Shown: positions 1 to 9,357, counted from the first letter of the stretch. The stretch is 64,000 bases of DNA from Bacteroidaceae bacterium (GCA_017542145.1 JAFXXQ010000023.1:1-64000), one strand, 5' to 3'. Numbers and translations: made by a program. The notes: generated by a model from the letters alone, not told the origin.

Positions 1-101
1 CTATGGCATCGGGGTTCCACCTCTTCCCATTCCGAACAGAGCAGTTAAGCCCGATCACGCCGATGGTACTGCGCAAGTGGGAGAGTAGGTAGCCGCCGTT
101 T
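1..101 (+). rRNA. rrf: 5S ribosomal RNA (5' end outside window)
   Basis: The first ~100 bases read as the body of a bacterial 5S rRNA: GGGTTCCACCTCTTCCCATT, then CCGAACAGAGCAGTTAAGCC, and near the 3' end GATGGTACTG and GGGAGAGTAGG. These are the conserved loop and helix segments of 5S rRNA as seen in Bacteroidales. The first ten or so nucleotides lie upstream of the window. Its place just before a terminator suggests that it is the last gene of an rRNA operon whose 16S and 23S genes are off-window. Confidence 0.95.
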
Positions 102-108
102 TACGTGG

Positions 109-142
109 GAGCCTCAGATGAATGTCTGAGGCTCTCTTTTTT
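109..142 (+). terminator. Rho-independent terminator of the rRNA operon
   Basis: A perfect 10-bp stem (GAGCCTCAGA / TCTGAGGCTC) with a 6-nt loop is followed by TCTTTTTT. It lies 8 nt after the 5S sequence on the same strand. The T tract runs into the stop codon of the opposite-strand gene, so the two transcripts converge here. Confidence 0.9.
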
Positions 143-3100
143 ATTCGTTGATGATGGGGGTGCCATCAGGGGTGATGCCTTGGGCGGAAACGGCGAAGGA
201 ACGGGAGTAGCCGTTGTTGTAGAAGGAGAGGGTGACACTACCGTTGGCATCGGTGGTGACGGCAGGATTCCAGTAGATGGTACGGCGATAGTCCTTGTCG
301 CCCTGTATGGGGCCGTCGGGGTAGGTGGGGGCGTAAAACTCGGCGACACGCGAGTAGCCATCGAAGGTCGTGAGGCGCTCGTTCTTTTGGCGGCGCTCAC
401 TGAAGGCGGCATCGCCGTAATCAACCTCGGCGATGAGGAACTTATCACCTCGATTCAGTCTGCGAAGAAATTCTTGATAATCTTGCTCGCCCATGCGCCT
501 GTTGGCAAACTGCTTGAAGCTTGGGAGGAATCGTGGGTCAGCTGAAATGGTGTCGTAAACCATCACGGATTTGATATATTCCATGTCGGCTCCCATAACC
601 CTCGGGTCAACGGGGCTTATTTCGTCTTCCTCGCGGGGGAGTATTTTTTCGTCATCACCCATCTCAAAATCAAGTTCAGGTTCAACGATTAGTCGCCAAT
701 TGTGACCTTCCATAACTTCGTCACTGATCATGGGGATAACGTAGCGGTGTACGGTGTGGTCATAGACGGCAGCGTCATACCGATCTACAAAGAAACCGAT
801 GTGGTAGAGATAATCCCGGAGTCTGTACGTGTAGTCGCCGTTATCAAAAATCTCCTCGCAGTCGGCTGCGGCGTCGTAGGCGTGGAAGGTGCCGTAATCG
901 ACGTAGAGTGTGCTGGCGGTAACCTCTACCTCTTGGAGAGGAATGGCATCGTGAGGCATGACGAAGTCGTCGATGTCCTCGCGCCACGAGGGCAGCAGGG
1001 CGTTAGCCGTCTTCGGGTCGGGCAAATAGGTCTCGATGGGGGCGTAGGGATGGAGCGGGGGCTTATAGGAGCGCTCAAGCCTCATGCGGGTCGTGGCCTT
1101 CTTCATAACCTTCTTGCCCTGCTCGGTATGGTAATAGAGGTGCCACTTTCCTTCGAAGTCTTGCAATCCCACGCTCCAGTAGCCCTCGGCATCGGTGGTG
1201 ACGGTGGCGCGCTGCTCGAATTCGCGGTCGGGCGAGACGAGGGTAACATCGACCTTGGTGTTCTGTAGGGGTGTCTCGAAGATGCGGCTGAAAGCCCAGC
1301 CCTCGAGGATGAGCTGCTGCTCGGTGTAGTGGGTTACCTTGAAGGGGGTGACGCCTGCCATGCGCTGCCAGTCGTAGCGCGTCCAGCCCTGCACGAGCAT
1401 CAACAAGTCTAACGCGTGTGAATGATCACTTTCAAAATACCATCCTGGGTCTTCGATAAGTCCTTTCAGTTCAGAGGAGAGAAGCATATAGGTGCGGATG
1501 TCGTCGTGGTACACGGTGCCATAGTCGGCCGCGTCGCGCACAGCAAGGGAGAAAGTCTGGAGGGGATGGCCTTCTGTCTGGAACGTCATCTGTATGCGCT
1601 CGAAGGGGCGGTACTCAGGCTTGGTGGCGGTGAAGGTGATGGGCTGGGTGGGGATGCCGTTGTCGATGAAGAGCATGCGCTGGGCGAGGATGTCGCCTGC
1701 AGGGTTATAAAGCGTGAATTGATAGACTCCCGTTGGACAGCGGCGCACGGGGACGGAGAGGTCGTAGGAAATGACCTGCGTGTTCACCTGGAGCGAAAGC
1801 TTGCCATTGTCCAAGTATTTATAGATGGTGTCATTCTTGGCATTGACGCTGAGCGTATCGAAGCCGCAGAGCTGTCCCCGCCCTGTGAGGGTGTAGGCCA
1901 ACAGCGTGTCCTTGGTCAGTCCGACAGCATCGATGTGGGCGATGAGATCGTCCCCCTCGCGTGAGAGATGGAGCGCACAGCCCTGCGGCTCTGCCTTCGG
2001 CAGCGTATATTTGAATTCCTTCCCACCGGCGGTGACGATGACCTGCTCGCCTCCCTTCTGCGTGAGCCAGTCGAAGCGTCCCATGCCGCGATGCTGCGGG
2101 CTAAGGGGAATGGCCTGTCCGTCCGCCGTACGCATCTCGTCGATATTAACGCCCAGCCCATTGTCGTCGGTGGCCTTGAAAGCGATGGCGCACGCTACGC
2201 CGCTGATGAGGTGTCCGCCCTCGGGGAAGAAGTTGACGGTCAGTTCCTTCGGCTTCTCCTTTTTCGGTTCGGGACGGTAAATCTCGTGATAGGGATATTC
2301 GCCCACGACGGGGTCGTCGTAGCGTCCCTCCTGCTTGGGGAACTGATAGACGGGGATAACGCGGCTGAAAATGGATGCATCGTCGAAATTGAGCATCGAG
2401 TGGGTGTAGGCGCGGATTTGGTAGTAACCGCTGGGCAGGTTCGTAGCGCCGCGGCGGTCGATGGCTTTTAGGACGGAGGTATCGACGAGGGGGAACGAAC
2501 CATGACAGCGGCCATGCTCGATTTTCAGTTTCTGCTGCTTGATGATGACTCCTGTGGGCGACAGCAGTTCAACGTAGAGAATCTTACTGGAGGGATTGGG
2601 GTAGCCCATGTCGTCGGTGACGTAGGCGGCGTACCAGATGGTCTCGCCCTGGAAGTAGGCCGTGTTGTCGAGGTGGAGATAGACACGCTCCTGCGGGCAG
2701 ACGCGCAGGAAATAATTATAGTATGAGGCCAGGTAGCGCAGTTTAACCAACGCATCTTTCTTGCTCTTGTCAATGTCGTCCCATTTGGGCACGACGGCGG
2801 GCATATCATCCACCAAAGTTTCCGGGAGGGTGAGGAGCGTTTCATCATCGGCCGAGAAGTCGATGCCGGCTGTCGAAGTCTCCAGCGCTACCGGCTCGGA
2901 GGTCGTCTGCTTCGTGATGGAGGCGACCTTATCGACGACAAAAGTGAAGTAATAGTTCAGCTGCGTACGACCGATAAGCATCGGCACATGCACCCGCATG
3001 GTACGTCCCACAAGGCTCCGTGATGTCGTTAAGGCAGCGACACGGGTGCGGAAGTGCGTAGGTAGCAGCGGGGTGATCTCCTGCTCGACGTCTCCTTCCG

Positions 3101-4142
3101 TCGGATAGTTGATGTCGGGGATGAGGAATCCGCTCAGACCTGTTCCTCCGGGCACGAACGATGGCATCAGCTCGTCGGTCCGCTCCAACGTATAGCCCAC
3201 GCCGCTTTGCAGCCTGTCCACGTCGCGGTAGTTCACGCTCTTCCAGGGAATCATCATTGCTTCCTGACGTTTGTTCACCATCGAGAAGTTCAGCGCAATG
3301 TCCGATACATACCACACGGCGCCGATGATATCGTCGGCATAGCGCCAGCGCACGTCCTCCTTGCCGTTGAGGTCGGTGAACGTCTCGCTCGTAATGCCTT
3401 GCCGGTACCCCACGTTCCTGTCGCATGACACCTCGTCGAGCCTCACCTTGTAGCGCACCACGTACTCCGTCCTTGCTTTCTTCGTCAGACGGGGCGACGG
3501 TTTGTCGGGAACTATCTTCTCCGTGAAGCCCGTGATGCCTGCAATCTCAAAGGTGAGTACATAGCTGTAGCGCACGCCGCCCTGCGTGATGGGGAGCGTG
3601 AGCCTCATGGTCTTCCCCTTCAGGTTTATGACTGCCTCCTGCGCCTTCTCCTTTGTGGGGAACGAGTTCGGTAGGATGGGCCTGAAGTCCGTCTCTTTCT
3701 TTCCTTTGGGATAGTTTTTCCAAGGGATGAAGAAGCCGCTGATGAACGTGCCCGCGTTGATGGTGAAGACGGGCCTGTCCTTGCTTCCGTCCAGGTCAAA
3801 GCCCATACGGTCACGCCGCTTTTTGGTGTCCGAGAATGAAACGTCTTTGGTCGGGAGGTAAGTCGGCAGGGCGAAGTCGTTTTTCAGCGTATAGTTGAAA
3901 GCGGTGTCAGAGACATACCACGTCATGTTCAGCACTTCGTCAGCAAAGTGGAAGCGTGTGCCTTTTGTGCCCTCGAGGTCGTTGAATGGCTCGCTGGTGA
4001 TGGGATGGGCAGAGTCCATAACCCCGTTGCGGCTGACGCTGGCCAGGCGTACGTCGTAGTGAACCACGTACACCTTTCCCCCCTCTGCCAGCTGGGGCAG
4101 GAGGGGCAGGAGCAGTAGGGCAATCAGGGCAAATCGTTTCAT
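141..4142 (-). CDS. Large secreted MG2/alpha-2-macroglobulin-like surface protein with duplicated N-terminal domain
   Basis: The start at 4142 gives a clear signal peptide (MKRFALIALLLLPLLPQLAEG); the longer open frame upstream adds no signal-like sequence. The product has about 1333 residues. Residues ~20-235 and ~236-440 are two copies of one ~200-residue domain: both carry VxYxVRL, a TSExFxDL segment, a WYVSD motif and a GF(F/L)IP motif. Around residue 485 an MG2-like macroglobulin strand follows (LHLDNTAYFQGETIWY), typical of large Bacteroidota surface proteins. The C-terminus (RTIYWNP...SFYNNGYS...GITPDG) matches the end of that family. I see no thioester CGEQ motif, so a protease-trapping role is not supported. 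An export or surface role is inferred; the substrate is unknown. It has its own promoter near 4239-4269. Confidence 0.85.
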   Translation of the reverse strand: MKRFALIALLLLPLLPQLAEGGKVYVVHYDVRLASVSRNGVMDSAHPITSEPFNDLEGTKGTRFHFADEVLNMTWYVSDTAFNYTLKNDFALPTYLPTKDVSFSDTKKRRDRMGFDLDGSKDRPVFTINAGTFISGFFIPWKNYPKGKKETDFRPILPNSFPTKEKAQEAVINLKGKTMRLTLPITQGGVRYSYVLTFEIAGITGFTEKIVPDKPSPRLTKKARTEYVVRYKVRLDEVSCDRNVGYRQGITSETFTDLNGKEDVRWRYADDIIGAVWYVSDIALNFSMVNKRQEAMMIPWKSVNYRDVDRLQSGVGYTLERTDELMPSFVPGGTGLSGFLIPDINYPTEGDVEQEITPLLPTHFRTRVAALTTSRSLVGRTMRVHVPMLIGRTQLNYYFTFVVDKVASITKQTTSEPVALETSTAGIDFSADDETLLTLPETLVDDMPAVVPKWDDIDKSKKDALVKLRYLASYYNYFLRVCPQERVYLHLDNTAYFQGETIWYAAYVTDDMGYPNPSSKILYVELLSPTGVIIKQQKLKIEHGRCHGSFPLVDTSVLKAIDRRGATNLPSGYYQIRAYTHSMLNFDDASIFSRVIPVYQFPKQEGRYDDPVVGEYPYHEIYRPEPKKEKPKELTVNFFPEGGHLISGVACAIAFKATDDNGLGVNIDEMRTADGQAIPLSPQHRGMGRFDWLTQKGGEQVIVTAGGKEFKYTLPKAEPQGCALHLSREGDDLIAHIDAVGLTKDTLLAYTLTGRGQLCGFDTLSVNAKNDTIYKYLDNGKLSLQVNTQVISYDLSVPVRRCPTGVYQFTLYNPAGDILAQRMLFIDNGIPTQPITFTATKPEYRPFERIQMTFQTEGHPLQTFSLAVRDAADYGTVYHDDIRTYMLLSSELKGLIEDPGWYFESDHSHALDLLMLVQGWTRYDWQRMAGVTPFKVTHYTEQQLILEGWAFSRIFETPLQNTKVDVTLVSPDREFEQRATVTTDAEGYWSVGLQDFEGKWHLYYHTEQGKKVMKKATTRMRLERSYKPPLHPYAPIETYLPDPKTANALLPSWREDIDDFVMPHDAIPLQEVEVTASTLYVDYGTFHAYDAAADCEEIFDNGDYTYRLRDYLYHIGFFVDRYDAAVYDHTVHRYVIPMISDEVMEGHNWRLIVEPELDFEMGDDEKILPREEDEISPVDPRVMGADMEYIKSVMVYDTISADPRFLPSFKQFANRRMGEQDYQEFLRRLNRGDKFLIAEVDYGDAAFSERRQKNERLTTFDGYSRVAEFYAPTYPDGPIQGDKDYRRTIYWNPAVTTDANGSVTLSFYNNGYSRSFAVSAQGITPDGTPIINE

Positions 4143-4238
4143 GAGCGTTCCTCTATGTATAATACCCTCGAAAGGGGAAATCAAATACCCCAACCAGTCT
4201 TTTTTAAGATTAATTAAGAGTTCTGTCTATTTCAATTG

Positions 4239-4269
4239 CAAAAATAGGAGGAATATCAGAAAAAAACAA
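4239..4269 (-). promoter_or_regulatory. Bacteroidota promoter for the MG2-type protein gene
   Basis: On the minus strand TTG (4267-4269), a 20-nt spacer and TATTTTTG (4239-4246) fit the TTG-N20-TAnnTTTG consensus. The start codon at 4142 lies about 90 nt downstream. The -33 part overlaps the T tract of the upstream terminator. Confidence 0.6.
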
Positions 4270-4302
4270 GGGAACACCGGTTTTTATACCCTCGGTGTCC
4301 CC
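4260..4302 (-). terminator. Terminator after the C69 dipeptidase gene
   Basis: Read on the minus strand, GGGGACACCG pairs with CGGTGTTCCC (one G-T wobble, 13-nt loop), followed by TTGTTTTTTT. It sits 30 nt after the dipeptidase stop codon and closes the three-gene unit GH27 - SGNH - C69. Confidence 0.8.
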
Positions 4303-4332
4303 TTTGATACCCTTGTAATGCATTTGTCTGGG

Positions 4333-5961
4333 TCAGAAGCCCATGCCGAAACGGTTCCAAAAGTGGGCTTCGAGGGTGGCCCAGTGGGCTACGGCATCGT
4401 TGTAGATGCGGCGGGTGTAGGCGTTGAGGAGGGCGGTACGTCGGTCGGACTCATCGGAAATGGCGGACTTGCCGGATTTGTCTGTCTGGGTTGACGTAAG
4501 GTCTGTTTCGAGGGTGGTTAGTCCGGAGAGGGCTGTCTGCTCGAGGGCAAGGACTTCGCCGAGTAGCTCGCCCTTGGTGCTCTGCCAGGCGACGGTGGCG
4601 AGCTTGTTGGCTTTGCGGAACTGCCATAGGGCGCAGGTGGGGTCATAGTTTTTCTGTCCGCAGCGGTCGTAGGCTTCTGGCAGACGCGTGGTGCCGCAGA
4701 AGACGGGTATGCGGGGACTCTGGCCTGGATTGTCGAGCGAGAGCCAGCAGATGCCGCCCACATCGTCGGGCAGCCAATTGCGTAGCTGGGTGATGTGGGA
4801 GTAGGAGCACCAGGCGACAGAGACGGTGCGGCGGAACTCAATGGTGCCAGGGGCGAGGAAGTTGAGCGTGCGCTGCATGTTACCGCCCAGCCAGGGGTTG
4901 GCGATGGGGCTGACGATGGTGTCGGTGCGGGTGGTGCCGTCGGCATTGCGGTGTGTGACAGGCATGCGCACGTTTTGGCACATGTCCATGAAGGTGCCCT
5001 CGAAGGTGCTGCGGAAGAGCTCCATCACCTGACGGACATCGACAAGAGAGTCAGGCTTCACGGAGAAGGGCAGTTCGTCCATGTCGCGGGTGAGGCCGAG
5101 GGAGGGGGCGAGGGCATTGAGGATGAAGTACTCGCGGTCGGAGTAGTTATGGCCATCACCGTAGTCGGAGTGGAAGGCACGCCAGAACGAAAAGTCGCCC
5201 TTGCCGTCCCAAAGGCCGTACTTGAGGGCAACCTTCTCGACGTTGTCGGAGGCCATGAAGAAGTCTTTGTCCTTGCGGTTGATTTTGCCGATACGAGGGA
5301 TGTTAGCTGAGACTCCGACGTGGTCATCGGGGATACGCTGTGCCGCCCAGATGCCTCCGATGCGGTCGGGGCCTTCACCGAGGATTTCCATTTGCCACAC
5401 TTCGTAAGGGTCGGCGATGGTGATGCACTCGCCGCTGTCTCCGTAGCCGTAGGTCTTGATGAGTTGTCCTATGAGTCGGATGGCATCGCGTGCGGTGGTG
5501 CAGCGCTGTAGGGCGACGCGTTCAAGCTCTTCGATGGTGAACATGCCGCGGGGGTTCATGAGGGTGTCGGGGCCGCTGAAGGTGGTCTCGCCGATGGCGA
5601 GCTGGTGCTCGTTCAGGCAGGGGTAGGCGGTGTTGAGGTAGGCGTAGGTGTGCGCCGCCTCGGGGATTTGTCCGACGAGACGTACGCCGGTGGTGTCGCC
5701 GCGGAAGGCGGTGTGCATGGTACCGGTGCAGACATCGTGGAGGGTGCCCTTAGGGTGGTCGGCGGCGGGTTCAACGTAGGCCCAGGTGCGGTAGCGGCCG
5801 TCGCAGGTGTGGGAGGTGATGACGGAGCCGTCGGTGCTGGCGAGGCGGCTGACGAGAATGCTGGTACAGCTCTGGCCCTCGAAGGGGGTGTCGAGGTCGC
5901 CTTGGGCGAAGAGGCCTGTGCACAATAGCAGCAGGGCAGGGAGGAGAAGTGCCTTTTTCAT
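4333..5961 (-). CDS. C69-family dipeptidase, exported
   Basis: The start at 5961 gives the signal peptide MKKALLLPALLLLCTGLFAQ; the frame upstream of it is repeat-derived. The mature protein carries Cys32 in GQSCTSILVSRLASTDGS, which fits the N-terminal nucleophile cysteine and following DGS of peptidase family C69 (PepD-like dipeptidases). Further family features are the HTCDGR segment and NPRGMFTIEELERVALQR. The length (542 residues) is normal. It probably cleaves dipeptides in the periplasm. It is the last gene of a minus-strand unit behind the SGNH hydrolase, separated from it by a 115-nt gap that holds an inverted-repeat element. Confidence 0.9.
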   Translation of the reverse strand: MKKALLLPALLLLCTGLFAQGDLDTPFEGQSCTSILVSRLASTDGSVITSHTCDGRYRTWAYVEPAADHPKGTLHDVCTGTMHTAFRGDTTGVRLVGQIPEAAHTYAYLNTAYPCLNEHQLAIGETTFSGPDTLMNPRGMFTIEELERVALQRCTTARDAIRLIGQLIKTYGYGDSGECITIADPYEVWQMEILGEGPDRIGGIWAAQRIPDDHVGVSANIPRIGKINRKDKDFFMASDNVEKVALKYGLWDGKGDFSFWRAFHSDYGDGHNYSDREYFILNALAPSLGLTRDMDELPFSVKPDSLVDVRQVMELFRSTFEGTFMDMCQNVRMPVTHRNADGTTRTDTIVSPIANPWLGGNMQRTLNFLAPGTIEFRRTVSVAWCSYSHITQLRNWLPDDVGGICWLSLDNPGQSPRIPVFCGTTRLPEAYDRCGQKNYDPTCALWQFRKANKLATVAWQSTKGELLGEVLALEQTALSGLTTLETDLTSTQTDKSGKSAISDESDRRTALLNAYTRRIYNDAVAHWATLEAHFWNRFGMGF

Positions 5962-5976
5962 TGACAGGGCTTTGAA

Positions 5977-6062
5977 ATGAAGAATGAAAAATGAAAAATA
6001 ATCAGCTCTGCCACAGGGGTATTGCCTGCGGGGCATTCTATTTCTCATTTTTCATTCTTCCT
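5977..6062. repeat. AATGAAGAATGAAAAAT-type inverted-repeat element, copy 1
   Basis: The arms GAAGAATGAAAAATGAAAAA and its complement at 6039-6060 enclose a GC-richer core (CTCTGCCACAGGGG...GCGGGGCATTCTA). It lies wholly between the SGNH and C69 genes. Related copies occur at 12613-12906, 37425-37530, 43562-43656 and 50930-51029. It keeps an open frame into the dipeptidase gene, where it would encode YFSFFILHF. Confidence 0.75.
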
Positions 6063-6076
6063 TTGTCATCTAGTTT

Positions 6077-6835
6077 TTATTTCTTGACGTATTTGCGGAT
6101 GGCCTTGAGGGCGATGGGTTCCATGATGGCGTAGCCGTCAAGGGTGGGGTGGCAGCCGTCGTCGGAGATGCCGTCCTTCATGGCGCCGTTGGGCTTGGCC
6201 AGAGCTGTCCAGTAATCGACATAGTCGATTTTGTTTTTCTTGGCATAGTCCTGAAGCAGGGTGTTGAGGGTGCGGATGGTGGCGGCAGCGTCCTTGACAT
6301 CGGGTGCCCAGCTGAAGCCGGCGCAGGGCGGGACGGAGCAGATGAGGGGACGGATGCCGTGTGCCTTGGCGAGTTCGCACATGGACTGGATGTTCTGCAC
6401 GACGTGCTCGAGGGTGATGGAGCCGTTGTTTCCGGCCACGTCGTTGGTGCCAGCCATGATGAGGACGAGTTTCGGTTTAAGGGCGATGACGTCGGCCTGG
6501 AAGCGGACGAGCATCTCAGCAGAGGTCTGACCACCGATGCCGCGGCCGGCGAAGTTATTCTCCTCGAAGAACTCCTTGTGCATTCGTGCCCAGTTGTCGG
6601 TGATGCTGTTGCCCATGAAGACGACCTTCGGGGATTCGGCCAGTTCGGCGTTGGCTTTCTCGTAGCGGTAGAAGCCGCCCCAGTCGCGGTTGCGCTGGGC
6701 GCTGCGGTTCTTGCTGCTGAAGTGACGCTCAAGTTGCTGGTACTGATCACCGGTGATTTTCAGGGTGACTTCGTTCTGCTGTGCCATCATGAAGGCGGGC
6801 AGGAGGAACAGGAGGGAAAGGACCAATTTTTTCAT
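6077..6835 (-). CDS. SGNH/GDSL-type hydrolase, exported
   Basis: 252 residues with a signal peptide ending near AFMMAQ. The four SGNH blocks are visible: GNSITDNW (~74, catalytic Ser), RGIGGQT (~97, Gly), GTNDVAG (~127, Asn) and DGCHPT (~226, Asp and His). This is the layout of periplasmic acyl-esterases and lysophospholipase-like GDSL enzymes. The gene starts 42 nt after the GH27 alpha-galactosidase, so the two are probably cotranscribed. An esterase removing acyl groups from a galactose-containing polysaccharide is a reasonable inference, but the substrate is not shown by the sequence. Confidence 0.9.
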   Translation of the reverse strand: MKKLVLSLLFLLPAFMMAQQNEVTLKITGDQYQQLERHFSSKNRSAQRNRDWGGFYRYEKANAELAESPKVVFMGNSITDNWARMHKEFFEENNFAGRGIGGQTSAEMLVRFQADVIALKPKLVLIMAGTNDVAGNNGSITLEHVVQNIQSMCELAKAHGIRPLICSVPPCAGFSWAPDVKDAAATIRTLNTLLQDYAKKNKIDYVDYWTALAKPNGAMKDGISDDGCHPTLDGYAIMEPIALKAIRKYVKK

Positions 6836-6877
6836 TGGGGTTGTTGCTTTTTAAGGGTTACACGTTGATTTTAATTA

Positions 6878-9106
6878 TTAATAGTTGACCTTGAGGTATT
6901 TGACGCCGTGGGTGGGGATGAAGTAGTTGGTGTCGGAGGTGGAGAGGTCCTGCTGACGCCAGAGGTCGCGGGCGCTCTTGAGACTGGTGATGCCGAGGGC
7001 CTTGAAGTAGTGGCGGAAATCGACCTTGAGATTGTCGGTGCCGACGTTGAAGATGCCCACGGCGTGGGAGCCGTCGGCGAGGGGGCGTACCCAGATCTGC
7101 ACGTCGCCGTCGATGACCTCGGGCTTGGCCTGGATGCCGAGGACATCCTGGTTGATGGCGTTGACCTCGTTGTTGCAGAGGAGGTTGATGGTGAAGTCGT
7201 CAATCTGCGATACGTCGCAGCCGATGAGCATGTTGGCGGCGAGGAGGGTCCAGAGGCTGATGTGGGTGTACTGTTCGTCGGGCGTGAGGCGGCTGTCGCG
7301 GAGGTTGTTGCTCCAGCCCACTTTGCCTACGATGAGCATGTCGGGGTCGTTCCAGCGGCCGGGTTTGGCATAGGGCTGCAGCTTGGCCTGACGGATGAAG
7401 CCGATGTCGTACATGGAGCGCCACGTGTCGGTGATGTCGCCAGTGGTGCGCCAGCTGTTGGCATCGACGAACTCGCCCCACTCCCAGACGTTGCCCATGC
7501 CGTACTGGCAGAGGCTGTAGAAGATGTCGCGGGGCTGGTCGCGGAGGAACTTCTGCATAAGCAGGTAGGGACGGACGTAGGAGGCGGTGCTGTGGTAGCG
7601 CTCCTTATTATATTCGCGTCCGTAGCCGCACCAGTCGTACTTGAGGTAGTCGACACCCCAGGCGTTGTAGGTCTCGGCATCTTGCTGCTCGTGGTCGATG
7701 GAACCCAGATAGCCGCCGCAGGTGAGGTCGCCGGGCGAGGAGTAGATGCCGAACTTCAGTCCGTTAGCATGGAGCCAGTCGCCGAGGCCCTTCATGTCGG
7801 GGAACTTGTCGTTGGTGCCGATGGTGCCGTCGGGGTTACGCTTGGCGGACTCCCAGGCATCGTCGACGTTGATGTACTGATAGCCGTAGTCGGCGAGGCC
7901 CTTATCGACGATGGCCTGTGCGGATGACATGACTTTCTCCTGCGAGACGCTCAGGCCCCAGCAGTTCCAGCTGTTCCAGCCCATCGGGGGGGTGAGGGCA
8001 ATCTGGTTGCCGACCTTGAGGGTGAACTCCTGCGTGGCGGTGCCGTGGGCATTCTCAGCCTTGACGGTGAAGCGGATGGTGGCAGGATGGTCGATGCTGC
8101 CGCTGAGGGAGCCGTTGTCGGGGTTAAGGGCGAGGCCTTCGGGAAGACGGTCAGCCGTGATTTTCATAGGACGTTCGCCGCTGACGCCAAACTTGAAGAT
8201 GACGGGACTGCCCGGACGGACGCCATAGACGGCTGTGGTATTGAAGCGCGGAGCGGCAGGTGCAGGGGGCGTGAGCAGGTACTTGGGGATGTACGAACGG
8301 ACGATGCTCTTACCCGTGCCGGCATCGGTATAAGTGACTTTGACGGAGGAGATTTCCGAGCGGTTGTAGGGTACGGTGAGGGTAAGGTCTTTCTTCTCCT
8401 TGAGGGAGACGTTCTTCTTGAGGGTCTTCACCACTTCGCCCGTCTCGGGGTTGCTGACTTCCAGCACGGCCTGGCCCTTCTGGACGAGGGGATAAGTGTT
8501 GGCAAGGGTGACGCCAACGAGGTCGTTGCCCTTCTTATCCTTGCTCTCCTTGAAGGCGAAGGTAAGGCCGTCGGTACGGGCAGGGACGCGCACCACGATG
8601 GGATTGTCGAAAAGTCCGCCGGGCTCGTTGCCGCTATAGACGCGGAAAGCGAGGAGGTTGTCGGCATCCCACTTGATGGCAGGGCTGTTAGCCTTGACGC
8701 TGAAGCTGAGGGGACGGCTCCAGGCAGAGGAGTAACCGCCCTGGTCCGTGGGGAAGCGACCCGACTTGCCGATGAGGGTGCCGTTGAGGAAGACTTCTAC
8801 GGCGTCGTCGGCCTTGGGGACGTCGAAGATGATGACCTCCTTCGTCTCGGCCTGGTCGATGAGCGACTTGGGAATGGTGACGTGGGCGCGATACCAGGCC
8901 CAGGCAGCGCCATCGATGTTGATGCCTTGGTCGGTCCAGGTCTGGGTGATGTCGAACGTCTGCCATGCGGCATCGTTGAATGCGGGCTGTGCCCACTCGG
9001 TGTTGTCGCCGAGGTGGAATTTAGCCTTCTTGACGGCAGGGGTCTGAGCCTGCATACCCAGCACGAAAAGCGTGAGGGCAAGGGTGAATAATGCTGTTTT
9101 TTTCAT
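6878..9106 (-). CDS. GH27 alpha-galactosidase with N-terminal galactose-binding-like and Ig-like domains
   Basis: 742 residues; signal peptide MKKTALFTLALTLFVLGMQA. Residues ~25-190 resemble a GH2-type sugar-binding beta-sandwich (FNDAAWQTFD, WYRAHVTIP, VEVFLNGTLIG). Residues ~285-365 look like a putative Ig (He_PIG) domain. The catalytic barrel begins near 370 (TPPMGWNSWNCWG). YLKYDWCGYG (~490) holds the nucleophile Asp, and RTTGDITDTW (~556) the acid/base Asp of family GH27. The expected activity is removal of terminal alpha-galactosyl units in the periplasm. It is the first gene of the unit with SGNH and C69. Confidence 0.93.
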   Translation of the reverse strand: MKKTALFTLALTLFVLGMQAQTPAVKKAKFHLGDNTEWAQPAFNDAAWQTFDITQTWTDQGINIDGAAWAWYRAHVTIPKSLIDQAETKEVIIFDVPKADDAVEVFLNGTLIGKSGRFPTDQGGYSSAWSRPLSFSVKANSPAIKWDADNLLAFRVYSGNEPGGLFDNPIVVRVPARTDGLTFAFKESKDKKGNDLVGVTLANTYPLVQKGQAVLEVSNPETGEVVKTLKKNVSLKEKKDLTLTVPYNRSEISSVKVTYTDAGTGKSIVRSYIPKYLLTPPAPAAPRFNTTAVYGVRPGSPVIFKFGVSGERPMKITADRLPEGLALNPDNGSLSGSIDHPATIRFTVKAENAHGTATQEFTLKVGNQIALTPPMGWNSWNCWGLSVSQEKVMSSAQAIVDKGLADYGYQYINVDDAWESAKRNPDGTIGTNDKFPDMKGLGDWLHANGLKFGIYSSPGDLTCGGYLGSIDHEQQDAETYNAWGVDYLKYDWCGYGREYNKERYHSTASYVRPYLLMQKFLRDQPRDIFYSLCQYGMGNVWEWGEFVDANSWRTTGDITDTWRSMYDIGFIRQAKLQPYAKPGRWNDPDMLIVGKVGWSNNLRDSRLTPDEQYTHISLWTLLAANMLIGCDVSQIDDFTINLLCNNEVNAINQDVLGIQAKPEVIDGDVQIWVRPLADGSHAVGIFNVGTDNLKVDFRHYFKALGITSLKSARDLWRQQDLSTSDTNYFIPTHGVKYLKVNY

Positions 9107-9158
9107 AAAACGAGAATATTAAATGTTAGACATGATATATGCGACCTTAAAATATGCG

Positions 9159-9166
9159 CAAATATA
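9159..9166 (-). promoter_or_regulatory. -7 box of the GH27 operon promoter
   Basis: TATATTTG on the minus strand, 53 nt before the GH27 start codon, fits the Bacteroidota -7 box TAnnTTTG. No clear TTG was found at the -33 distance. Confidence 0.45.
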
Positions 9167-9278
9167 CGCATTTTTTTCTACCCTCCTACCTTTTGAGTTG
9201 TTTTTTTCTGAAAAAAAAGGGAGGACAGGCGAGGAAAGGTAATCTTTCAGGGGGATGGAATCCTCATTCCAAGCAACG

Positions 9279-9357
9279 GTTTATAAACACGGGCCCCGTT
9301 TATATAAACAGGGGCGGCGTTTATAAAAAACATCAAACGCTGGCAAAAGCAAAACTG
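9279..9357 (+). repeat. Repeat block A, copy 1 (TTTATA/GGG units)
   Basis: GTTTATA starts at 9279, 9298 and 9319 (spacing 19 and 21 nt). The first two units end in GGGCCCC and GGGGCGGC, and the last runs into CATCAAACGCTGGCAAAA. The same series with the same 19/21 spacing occurs on the minus strand at 45303-45380, which shows that it is a discrete element. The rest of 9107-9278 shows nothing but the GH27 leader and T/A-rich sequence. Confidence 0.8.

Noticed and set aside
141..4142. True alpha-2-macroglobulin protease trap
   Set aside because: No CGEQ thioester motif is visible and the overall order differs; only the MG2-like strand pattern is shared.
4143..4332. Additional small gene between the MG2-type protein and the dipeptidase
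   Set aside because: The stretch is explained by a terminator and a promoter; the open frame there has no supporting features.
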